Shown here one piece after another: positions 55,918 through 64,000 of a stretch of DNA of 64,000 nt. A program made the translations under genes and the position numbers. The notes beneath the pieces are model-generated. The model saw only the letters and a list, made by a program, of their open reading frames with translations. It was not told where the DNA came from and ran no database searches. Position 1 is the stretch's first letter; each line of letters begins with the position of its first letter. Source of the stretch: Phyllobacteriaceae bacterium (GTDB lineage Bacteria > Pseudomonadota > Alphaproteobacteria > Rhizobiales > Rhizobiaceae); the NCBI GenBank assembly GCA_024742765.1, contig JANSXT010000010.1:62001-126000 (forward strand), written 5' to 3'.

Positions 55918-56921
55918 CCAAACCGGTACGCATGGCAATGGTCGGCCTTGGCTGGTGGGGGCAGAAGATGCTCTCCGTTCTCGAGGCCGCGCCCGACGAG
56001 ATCGAAGTGGTTCGCGCCGTCGAGCCGAACATGGATGGCGTGGAGGCGCTTTGCCGCGAAAAGAACCTGCCGCTCGGCGCGGATTACGACGAGGCGCTCG
56101 CCGACCCTGATGTCGATGCAGTGATCCTCGCAACGCCCCACACGCTGCACGAAGCGCAGATTGAGGCAGCGGTCGCGGCGGGAAAGCATGTCTTCTGCGA
56201 AAAGCCGCTGTCCCTGACCAAGGCGGGCGCCGAGCGCGCGGTTGCGCTGTGCCGTGACGCGGGGCTGCAACTGGGCATGGGCCATGAGCGGCGGTTCGAA
56301 CCGCCGATCGCGCGCCTGTTGCAGCTCGCCGACGATGGTGCACTCGGCCGCATCCAGCAGATCGAAGCCAATTTCAGCCACGACAAGTTCCTTTCGCTCG
56401 ACCGGGGGAACTGGCGCCTGAAAGGCGATCAGGCACCGGCGGGTGGCATGACGGCGACGGGCATCCATCTTCTTGACCTGTCCGTACGCCTTCTGGGCGC
56501 TGCTGAAAGCGTGCACTGCATCTGCGAGAACCTGTCGTCGGACCTGCCGCAGGGCGACACCGTCGCGGCCTTCACGCGCTTTTCAGGCGGCGGGACGAGC
56601 TATGTGTCGGCATCGCTTGCCAACCCGTTCTTTTCGCGCTTTGCCGTGTTCGGCTCCGATGGCTGGATCGACATCCGCGACAAGGCGCATGTCGAGGCGC
56701 CGGACGGCTGGATCGTCACCAGCGCCATGAAGGGCGGCCCGATCACCGTCGAGGACGTGCCGCCGGCCGAGCCGGTCAAGGACAATCTGGTGGCGTTCGC
56801 ACGCGCCGTGCGGGGCGAAGCGCCCTACCCAATCACGTCCGATCATCTGGTCAACAACATCGCGCTGCTCGAGGCGGTCTTTGCATCGGCCAAGAGCGGA
56901 CGCACCGAACGCGTTCCCTGA
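55914..56921 (+). CDS. Gfo/Idh/MocA family oxidoreductase
   Basis: 335 residues. The N-terminal Rossmann motif is MAMVGLGWWGQKML, followed by the family signature VFCEKPLSLTKAGAERAV and the substrate-domain motif GHERRFEPP and MTATGIHLLDLSVRLLG with the candidate catalytic His. The family oxidises inositols, sugars and 1,5-anhydro sugars, or reduces biliverdin; inositol-type substrates are the commonest in catabolic operons. ATGA overlap with the YciI gene. Confidence 0.88.
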   Translation: MTKPVRMAMVGLGWWGQKMLSVLEAAPDEIEVVRAVEPNMDGVEALCREKNLPLGADYDEALADPDVDAVILATPHTLHEAQIEAAVAAGKHVFCEKPLSLTKAGAERAVALCRDAGLQLGMGHERRFEPPIARLLQLADDGALGRIQQIEANFSHDKFLSLDRGNWRLKGDQAPAGGMTATGIHLLDLSVRLLGAAESVHCICENLSSDLPQGDTVAAFTRFSGGGTSYVSASLANPFFSRFAVFGSDGWIDIRDKAHVEAPDGWIVTSAMKGGPITVEDVPPAEPVKDNLVAFARAVRGEAPYPITSDHLVNNIALLEAVFASAKSGRTERVP

Positions 56922-56936
56922 CTTGGAGGACAAACC

Positions 56937-57917
56937 ATGAAAGCCCTGATTTTCGAAAACCCCGAACATCTCACCGTCACTGATGTGAAGATGCCCGGTA
57001 TCGGCCCCAACGAGGTTCTGATCCGGTCCCGGAAGGTCGGCATCTGCCATTCCGACTATGAGCTGCTTGCGGGCCAGTACATCATCCCGATTTCCTATCC
57101 GGTGACGCCCGGCCATGAATGGGTCGGTGAAGTCGTCGAGGTCGGTGCGAACGTGACCGGTCTTGAGCCGGGCGATCGCGTGGTCGGCGAATGCGTGATC
57201 AACACGCCCGAACGCATCCACCATTTCGGATTTTCGATGGATGGCGCCGATCGCGAATATTTCGCCGCCCGGCCCGAATGGCTGCACAAGCTGCCCGACG
57301 CGGTCGACGACGACAAGGGCGCGCTGATCGAACCCTTCACCTGTGGCTATTATGCGGTCGAGCGCGGCGGCGGAACCAACGCGTCCGAAACGGTCGTGGT
57401 TTCCGGCGGCGGCACGATCGGTCTCGTCTCGGCGGCCGCCGCGATCGGCATGGGCGCGCGCGTCATCGTCGTCGATCCGGTCCCACTCCGCCGCCAGATC
57501 GCTCAAAAACTCGGCGCCGATGCGGTGGTCGACCCATCGGATGGCGATCCGATCGAAGCCGTGCAGGAACTGACATCGGGCGGCGCCGACCTGGTCATTG
57601 AGGCGGCTGGTCACGCCGCCTCGCTGGCCAACGTCTTCGACTATGCAAGGCCCGAAGGCCGCGTTTCGATGGTCGGCATCAATATTGGCCAGAAGTTCCC
57701 GGTTGAACTGGGCAAGATCCAGATCAAGGATCTGACGGTCAAGGGCTGCATCGGCTCGCCGGGCATCTGGCCGGCCGCCATTCGCTTTCTGGAGCGAACG
57801 GGGCTCGACCTGTCGCCGATCCAGACGCACAGTTTCCCGTTGAGCGATGCCGACAAGGGCTTCGAGCTTGGCGCCAAGCCTGCCGAAGCCGTCAAGGTGA
57901 CGCTCGAAATCGCCTAG
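56937..57917 (+). CDS. Zinc-type alcohol dehydrogenase (MDR) 2
   Basis: 326 residues. Catalytic-zinc ligands are Cys37 (GICHSDYELLAGQY), His60 and Glu61 (PGHEWVGEVVEVG). The Rossmann motif is VSGGGTIGLVSAAAAIGMGARVIVVDP. The structural-zinc lobe is absent here too. It is somewhat short for the family (340-350 typical). L-iditol/galactitol dehydrogenase-like oxidation of a secondary alcohol is likely. TTGGAGGAC precedes the ATG. Confidence 0.85.
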   Translation: MKALIFENPEHLTVTDVKMPGIGPNEVLIRSRKVGICHSDYELLAGQYIIPISYPVTPGHEWVGEVVEVGANVTGLEPGDRVVGECVINTPERIHHFGFSMDGADREYFAARPEWLHKLPDAVDDDKGALIEPFTCGYYAVERGGGTNASETVVVSGGGTIGLVSAAAAIGMGARVIVVDPVPLRRQIAQKLGADAVVDPSDGDPIEAVQELTSGGADLVIEAAGHAASLANVFDYARPEGRVSMVGINIGQKFPVELGKIQIKDLTVKGCIGSPGIWPAAIRFLERTGLDLSPIQTHSFPLSDADKGFELGAKPAEAVKVTLEIA

Positions 57918-57956
57918 CGTCAGAACCCATCGATCGCAAAAACGGGAGGTTGCGGC

Positions 57957-58796
57957 ATGTCAGACTATCTCACCGAGGACAATTCCGCCGAAACGGTCAA
58001 TGCCCGCATGGGCAAGAGCACCAACCCGCGCCTGCGCCAGGTGATGCACTCCATGGTCGAGCATCTGCATGCGTTCATCAAGGATGTCGAGCCGACGCAG
58101 GAGGAATGGGAGGTCGCAATCGACTTTCTGACCCGGACCGGACAGATTTCGGACGATCGGCGGCAGGAATACATCCTCCTGTCCGATGTGCTCGGCGTTT
58201 CGATGCTTGTCGATGCGATCAACCACCGCCGGCCCGACGGGGCGACGGAGAATACCGTGTTCGGCCCCTTCCATGTAGATGGCGCGCCGCGTCGCGCCAT
58301 GGGCGACAGCATCTCCCTCGACGGCAAGGGCGAACTGTGTCTCTACACCGGCCGCGTGCTCGATTTGGACGGTCAGCCGATTGCCGGCGCAACGGTGGAT
58401 GTGTGGTCGGACAATGCGGATGGATATTACGATGTGCAACAGCCCGGCGAGCAGCCCGAATGGAACAATCGCGGCGTGTTCACGACCGGCGCGGACGGCG
58501 CCTACCGGTTCGTCGGCATCAAACCGGTCTCCTATCCGATCCCGAACGACGGGCCGGTCGGACAGATGCTGGAAAAGGTGGAGCGCCACCCATGGCGCCC
58601 CGCGCACATGCATTTTCTCGTCAGCGCGGACGGCCATGAGCAGATCGTCACCCACATCTTCGTCGCCGGCGACGACTATCTGCAATCGGACGTCGTCTTC
58701 GGCGTCAAGGACTCGCTGATCGTCGACTATCGACGAACCGCCAATGCCGAAACGCCCTGGGCGGCCGAATTCGACTTCGTGATGAAAAAGCTCTGA
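57957..58796 (+). CDS. Intradiol ring-cleavage dioxygenase, hydroxyquinol 1,2-dioxygenase-like
   Basis: 279 residues. The N-terminal helical dimerisation domain (MVEHLHAFIKDVEPTQEEW, AIDFLTRTGQISDDRRQE, LLSDVLGVSMLVDAINHR) is close to hydroxyquinol/chlorocatechol dioxygenases. Iron ligand candidates are Tyr158 (DGYYDVQ), Tyr193 (PVSYPIP), His217 and His219 (RPAHMHF). It converts 1,2,4-trihydroxybenzene to maleylacetate using Fe3+ and O2. The encoded maleylacetate reductase 4 kb downstream supports hydroxyquinol over catechol, because catechol would need a muconate cycloisomerase and isomerase. A 39-base gap and GGGAGG upstream keep it in the importer operon. Confidence 0.88.
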   Translation: MSDYLTEDNSAETVNARMGKSTNPRLRQVMHSMVEHLHAFIKDVEPTQEEWEVAIDFLTRTGQISDDRRQEYILLSDVLGVSMLVDAINHRRPDGATENTVFGPFHVDGAPRRAMGDSISLDGKGELCLYTGRVLDLDGQPIAGATVDVWSDNADGYYDVQQPGEQPEWNNRGVFTTGADGAYRFVGIKPVSYPIPNDGPVGQMLEKVERHPWRPAHMHFLVSADGHEQIVTHIFVAGDDYLQSDVVFGVKDSLIVDYRRTANAETPWAAEFDFVMKKL

Positions 58797-58830
58797 TAAC
58801 GCCGGGCCGATGACGCAACCGGCCTTCGTC

Positions 58831-59742
58831 TCAGTCGGCGCCGGCCCGGTCCGGCAAGGCGTCGCGCAAAAGCGCGATCTCGGTCCTGCCCGCATCGTCG
58901 GCGCGGGTGGTCAGGCCGATGGGCCCGACCGTATCGGCGGTGTCGACCGGCAAAAACGCCAGCCGGCCGGCATTGACGGCGGGAGCCGCCACGCCGCGCG
59001 AGATCGCCCAGATCGCATCGCTCGCCAGAAGCAGCGGTTCTGCCACCGACGCATCAGTCGTCTCGATCCGGTCGTCAGGAAGGCCGATGCCGCGTGCCAT
59101 CAGATGGGTTTCGACCGCCGGCCTGATGACGGCATTGGCGGGCGGCACGATCATCGGGTAGCGGCCGAACTGCGCTATCTCGACCGGTCGGCCGAGCAGC
59201 GGATGGCCGGCCCGCACGACAAAGGCCAGCCGGTCGGCATAAAGCGGCTCGAACTCCAGCCCGTCGAGCGCGGCAACCGGCGCCATGCGGCCGATCACCA
59301 CGTCCAGATGGCCGGCCCGCAGGCGCGGCAGGAGCTGGTCGCCGGCGCCGGTCTCGATGCGAACGACAAAGCGCGGCGCCTTGGCCCGCAGCCGCAGCAC
59401 CGCCGCCGGCACCAGCGTGGATGCGACCGTGGGCAAGGCCCCGATCGCCAGCGTGGCGGCAGCCGGCGCATCGTCGGTGACAAGATCAAGCCCGGTGTTC
59501 AGTTGCAGCATCGCCGCTTCCGCATAGCGCAGCAGCAGATCAGCCGGCGGCGTCGGGACGAGGCGCCGGCCGACGCGCTCGAACAGCCTTGTCCCCAGCG
59601 CCTCTTCAAGGTCCCCAAGGCGCCGGCTGGCCGCCGATTGCGTGATCCCCAGGGCGCCGGCCGCCTCGGCGAGGCTGCGCAAATGATGGGCCTGGGTGAA
59701 ACAGCGCAACTGCTTCAAGGTCACATTGGCGGGCTGAACCAT
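58831..59742 (-). CDS. LysR-type transcriptional regulator
   Basis: 303 residues. The N-terminal helix-turn-helix is LKQLRCFTQAHHLRSLAEAAGALGITQSAASRRLGDLEEALGTRLFER. The effector domain follows (TLAIGALPTVASTLVPAAVLRLRAKAPRF and GHLDVVIGRMAPV). The overall pattern resembles PcaQ-like activators. It is divergent from catI-catJ-pcaF and should respond to a pathway intermediate such as 3-oxoadipate or maleylacetate (inference). Confidence 0.88.
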   Translation of the reverse strand: MVQPANVTLKQLRCFTQAHHLRSLAEAAGALGITQSAASRRLGDLEEALGTRLFERVGRRLVPTPPADLLLRYAEAAMLQLNTGLDLVTDDAPAAATLAIGALPTVASTLVPAAVLRLRAKAPRFVVRIETGAGDQLLPRLRAGHLDVVIGRMAPVAALDGLEFEPLYADRLAFVVRAGHPLLGRPVEIAQFGRYPMIVPPANAVIRPAVETHLMARGIGLPDDRIETTDASVAEPLLLASDAIWAISRGVAAPAVNAGRLAFLPVDTADTVGPIGLTTRADDAGRTEIALLRDALPDRAGAD

Positions 59743-59756
59743 GATTTTTTCTCATC

Positions 59757-59781
59757 GATAAGGAGGGCAATCTCACTTATC
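59757..59781. promoter_or_regulatory. Candidate LysR operator
   Basis: A perfect six-base inverted repeat GATAAG-N13-CTTATC lies in the 86-base gap between the LysR gene and catI. The position is right for autoregulation and activation of catI; PcaQ sites are also ATAA..TTAT-type inverted repeats, though with a shorter spacer. Confidence 0.55.
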
Positions 59782-59828
59782 ACGGAATTATTGTCATGGT
59801 AATGCCGAACCAAACCGCAGAGGAGCCC

Positions 59829-60683
59829 ATGGCCCGCCATATTCCGCTCGCCGAAGCCGTCAGCACCTTCCTCAAGCCCGGCGCAACCGCCGCCTTTGAG
59901 GGTTTCACCCATCTGATCCCCCACGCCGCCGCCCATGAGGTGATCCGCCAGCAGATCGGTGACCTGACGCTGGTGCGCATGACGCCGGATCTGATCTATG
60001 ACCAGCTGATAGGCATGGGCCTGGTCAAGAAGCTGATCTTCTCTTACGCCGGCAATCCCGGCGTCGGCCTGCTGCGGCGGCTGCGCGATGCGGTCGAGAA
60101 TGGCTGGCCGCGACCGCTGGAAATCGAGGAACATTCCCACGCGGCGATGGCCAACGCCTACGAGGCGGGCGCGGCCGGCCTGCCCTGCGCGATCTTACGC
60201 GGCTATCTGGGCGCCGAACTGAAAGACGTGAACCCCAATATCCGCTCGGTCACCTGCCCGTTCACCGGCGAGGAACTGGCCGCCGTGCCGGCGATCCGGC
60301 CCGATGTCACTTTCATCCATGCGCAAAAGGCCGACCGGAAAGGCAATGTGCTGGTCGAGGGCATTGTCGGCGTGCAGAAGGAAGCCGTGCTCGCCGCCGA
60401 CAAGGCGATCGTGACCGTCGAAGAGGTGGTCGACGATCTGAACGCCCATCCCAATGCCTGCGTCTTGCCGCACTGGACCATCGATGCGATCTGCACGGTG
60501 CCGGGCGGCGCGCATCCCTCCTATGCGCATGGCCACTATGCCCGCGACAATGCCAGCTATCTGGCCTGGGACAAGATCGCCGCCGACCGCGATACGTTCC
60601 GCGCCTGGATGAAGGATAATGTGCTCGAAGCCCGACCCGAGGTCTTCGCCGAACGCATCGCCGATCTGGGGGTCGCATCATGA
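59829..60683 (+). CDS. catI: 3-oxoadipate CoA-transferase subunit A (CatI type)
   Basis: 284 residues, type I CoA-transferase alpha subunit. The blocks FEGFTHLIPHAAAHEVIRQQ, LTLVRMTPDLIYDQLIGMG, LIFSYAGNPGVGLLRRLRDA, IEEHSHAAMANAYEAGAAGLP and VPGGAHPSYAHGHYARDN follow the Pseudomonas CatI sequence closely, rather than the shorter PcaI. It transfers CoA from succinyl-CoA to 3-oxoadipate. The ATG after AGAGGAG is chosen over an earlier in-frame ATG at 59796. Confidence 0.92.
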   Translation: MARHIPLAEAVSTFLKPGATAAFEGFTHLIPHAAAHEVIRQQIGDLTLVRMTPDLIYDQLIGMGLVKKLIFSYAGNPGVGLLRRLRDAVENGWPRPLEIEEHSHAAMANAYEAGAAGLPCAILRGYLGAELKDVNPNIRSVTCPFTGEELAAVPAIRPDVTFIHAQKADRKGNVLVEGIVGVQKEAVLAADKAIVTVEEVVDDLNAHPNACVLPHWTIDAICTVPGGAHPSYAHGHYARDNASYLAWDKIAADRDTFRAWMKDNVLEARPEVFAERIADLGVAS

Positions 60684-61455
60684 CCGGTTTCACGCCCGAC
60701 GAGATGATGACGATCGCCGCGGCCCGCGTGCTGCGCAATGACGATGTGTGCTTTGTCGGCATCGGCGCGCCGTCGGCCGCCTGCAATGTGGCGCGCCTCA
60801 CCCATGCGCCCGACATCACGCTGATCTATGAAAGCGGCACGATCGGAACAGCGCCCGATGTCCTTCCCTTGTCGATCGGCGACGGCGAACTGTGCGACAC
60901 CGCCGTGACGACCGTGCCCGTGCCGGAAATGTTCCGCTATTGGCTGCAGGGCGGCTGGATCACGGTCGGTTTTCTCGGCGCGGCCCAACTCGACCGGTTC
61001 GGCAACATCAACACGACCGTCATTGGCGACTATGACAAGCCCAAGGTCCGTCTGCCCGGCGGTGGCGGCGCTCCGGAGATCGCAGCACTGAGCCAGCAGG
61101 TCTACATCACGATGAAACAGTCGGCGCGCGGTTTCGTCGACACGATCGATTTCTTCACCTCCTTCGGCCATGGCGAAGGCGGCGATCACCGCCAGCGGCT
61201 CGGCATGACCACCAGGGGGCCGACCCTGCTGGTCACCGATCTGGGCATTTGGAAACCCGACCCTGAAACCAGGGAATTCACCGTGACGGCGCTGCATCCG
61301 GGCGTGACACGCGAGCAAATGCAGGAGACCGTCGGCTGGCCGGTGCGCTATGCGGCCACCGTCGAAGAGACGCCGGCGCCGACGCAAGAGGAACTTGAAG
61401 TCCTGCGCGATCTCAAAGCCCGGACCGCCGCCGCCCACCAGAAAAAGGACGCAGC

Positions 61456-61459
<4 letters not shown>
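60680..61459 (+). CDS. catJ: 3-oxoadipate CoA-transferase subunit B (CatJ type)
   Basis: 259 residues, beta subunit carrying the catalytic glutamate (Glu51 in IYESGTIG). [34 protein letters not shown] and [11 protein letters not shown] are typical of CatJ. It overlaps catI by four bases (ATGA), as expected for a stoichiometric complex. Confidence 0.92.
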
Positions 61460-62658
<1,199 letters not shown>

Positions 62659-62679
62659 CGCGATGAAAGGACTGCGGTG

Positions 62680-63738
62680 ATGGACGCATTCATCTATACC
62701 GGCCTGCCCGCGCGCGTGATCTTCGGCAGCGGGACGACCAACCAGTTGGCCGCCGAAACCGAACGCCTTGGCATAACAAAGGCGCTCGTGCTGACGACAC
62801 CGCCGCAGGCGCAGCAGGGTGAGACACTGGCCGCACTTCTGGGCGACAGGGCCGCCGGCGTCTTCAGCCAAGCCGCCATGCACACGCCGGTCGATGTGAC
62901 CGAGGCGGCATTGCAGGTCTACGAGGACAGTGGCGCGGACGGCGTCGTCGCGATCGGCGGCGGCTCGACCATCGGTCTCGGCAAGGCGATCGCGCTCCGA
63001 ACCGATTGCCCGCAGATTGTCCTGCCGACCAGCTATGCCGGCTCGGAGATGACGCCGATCATCGGCCAGACCGAGGACGGCCGGAAGACGACGCAGCGCA
63101 CGCTGAAAGTTCTGCCCGAAACGGTGATCTACGATGTCGACCACACGCTGACCTTGCCACCCCTGATGACGGTCACGTCGGGCATGAACGCCATCGCCCA
63201 TGCGGTCGAAGCGCTCTATGCCGAAGAGGCCAACCCGGTCCTTTCCCTGATGGCCGAGGACGGCATTGCCAAGATGAGCAACGCTCTGGCGCGGGTCCGG
63301 CAAACGCCGGATGATCTTGGCACGCGCTCGGACGCGCTTTATGGCGCCTGGCTTTGTGCCGTCTGTCTTGGCTCGGGCGGCGTCGCGCTGCACCACAAGC
63401 TGTGCCATGTGCTGGGCGGTTCGTTCGATCTGCCCCATGCCGAAACCCACACCATCGTCCTGCCGCATGCTTTGGCCTACAACGCACCGGCGATCCCCGA
63501 TGCCATGGCCGCGCTCGAGCGTGCGACCGGTTCGAAGACACCCGCGGCCGCGCTCTACGATCTGGCCAGGGACGGCGGTGCGGAGATGGCGCTCAAGCAA
63601 CTGAGCATGCCCGAAGACGGCATCGACCGTGCCGTCGAGATCACGCTCGAAAATCCCTACTTCAATCCGCGCCCGCTTGAGGCCGACACACTTCGGAGCC
63701 TTTTGCGGAATGCCTGGGAGGGCCGGCGCCCGTCTTGA
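62680..63738 (+). CDS. Maleylacetate reductase
   Basis: 352 residues of the iron-containing alcohol dehydrogenase fold. GVVAIGGGSTIGLGKAIAL (cofactor), PTSYAGSEMTPIIGQTEDGRK, the metal-binding NAIAHAVEALY, and HHKLCHVLGGSFDLPHAETHT are the MacA/TftE signatures. It reduces maleylacetate to 3-oxoadipate with NAD(P)H, linking the hydroxyquinol dioxygenase to the CatIJ-PcaF steps. ATG at 62680, GAAAGG upstream; 21 bases after pcaF. Confidence 0.93.
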   Translation: MDAFIYTGLPARVIFGSGTTNQLAAETERLGITKALVLTTPPQAQQGETLAALLGDRAAGVFSQAAMHTPVDVTEAALQVYEDSGADGVVAIGGGSTIGLGKAIALRTDCPQIVLPTSYAGSEMTPIIGQTEDGRKTTQRTLKVLPETVIYDVDHTLTLPPLMTVTSGMNAIAHAVEALYAEEANPVLSLMAEDGIAKMSNALARVRQTPDDLGTRSDALYGAWLCAVCLGSGGVALHHKLCHVLGGSFDLPHAETHTIVLPHALAYNAPAIPDAMAALERATGSKTPAAALYDLARDGGAEMALKQLSMPEDGIDRAVEITLENPYFNPRPLEADTLRSLLRNAWEGRRPS

Positions 63739-63816
63739 ACGACGCCCATCAATCTGCCTTGTTCCGGTGCCATGATAGTGGCCGGTCACGCGATCAATCC
63801 GCATGGAGGGCGATGA

Positions 63817-64000
63817 TGAGCAATGGCAAGGTCATCGACACGCACACGGTGCAGGTCGTTTGCGAACTGGCCGCAACGGTCGACGAGACATGGCACCATC
63901 TGACCGCGCCCGAAGCGCTGGCGAAATGGCTCGCGGTCAGCAAGACCGGCATCCGCGACGGCGGTGAGGTCGAACTTCTGTTCGATGTCGAGGAAGTGCC
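63817..64000 (+). CDS. SRPBCC/AHSA1-type START-fold protein, N-terminal part (cut by window edge)
   Basis: The first 61 codons are visible: VQVVCELAATVDETWHHLTA, then PEALAKWLAVS and GGEVELLFDVEEVP. The pattern VxWxxLTxPexLxxW is typical of AHSA1-like SRPBCC domains, which bind small hydrophobic ligands or act as stress co-chaperones. GGAGG lies 6 bases before the ATG at 63817 (another ATG immediately upstream). Relation to the catabolic genes cannot be judged. Confidence 0.7.

Overview
The window looks like a chromosomal segment of a high-GC alphaproteobacterium of the order Hyphomicrobiales (Rhizobiales). The evidence is gene content and order: a glnB-glnA pair behind a sigma-54-type promoter, a tatABC cluster next to scpA-scpB and nagZ, an ExoR-type periplasmic regulator, CckA beside a FliO-like protein and a single-cysteine DksA, and a giant membrane coiled-coil protein of the kind often mislabelled 'kinesin-like' in rhizobia. 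I saw no rRNA, tRNA, CRISPR array, insertion sequence or prophage.

Layout, about 0-43.4 kb (housekeeping). A partial NAD(P)H-hydrate epimerase opens the window. It is followed by glnB-glnA with a terminator, a GH1 beta-glucosidase, an SMR transporter, pfkB and a beta-CASP metallo-hydrolase. A long minus-strand block runs from dgt and argS through a SPOR protein, nagZ, scpA, scpB and an orphan Fe3+-type ABC ATPase to tatA, tatB and tatC. Then come erpA, xthA, an unassigned radical SAM enzyme, three very small secreted or membrane proteins, exoR-ilvD (overlapping), ggt, cckA, a FliO-like gene, dksA, a SixA-type phosphatase, a YcjX-YcjF pair, folP-folB-folK, a 2Fe-2S ferredoxin, a stand-alone Hpt protein and the 1555-residue coiled-coil protein.

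Layout, about 43.4-64 kb (catabolic island). Three minus-strand genes (a 6-phosphogluconate/3-hydroxyisobutyrate dehydrogenase-like enzyme, a winged-helix/solute-binding-protein fusion regulator, and an SDR) face a compact twelve-gene plus-strand operon. That operon encodes a ribose-type (CUT2) ABC importer, two SDRs, two zinc-type alcohol dehydrogenases, a PRISE-type enone reductase, a YciI-family protein, a Gfo/Idh/MocA oxidoreductase and an intradiol dioxygenase most like hydroxyquinol 1,2-dioxygenase. A LysR gene then diverges from catI-catJ-pcaF and a maleylacetate reductase. Together these encode hydroxyquinol -> maleylacetate -> 3-oxoadipate -> 3-oxoadipyl-CoA -> succinyl-CoA + acetyl-CoA.

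The most interesting inference is that a sugar- or polyol-type importer and a set of polyol-type oxidoreductases share one transcription unit with an aromatic ring-cleaving dioxygenase. One hypothesis is that an imported cyclic polyol (inositol or quercitol class) or a sugar-conjugated phenol is converted to hydroxyquinol and then cleaved. The likely regulator is itself unusual: a cytoplasmic DNA-binding domain fused to a COG1653-type solute-binding fold. Functions are assigned by reading motifs and remembered family sequences; no database search was run.
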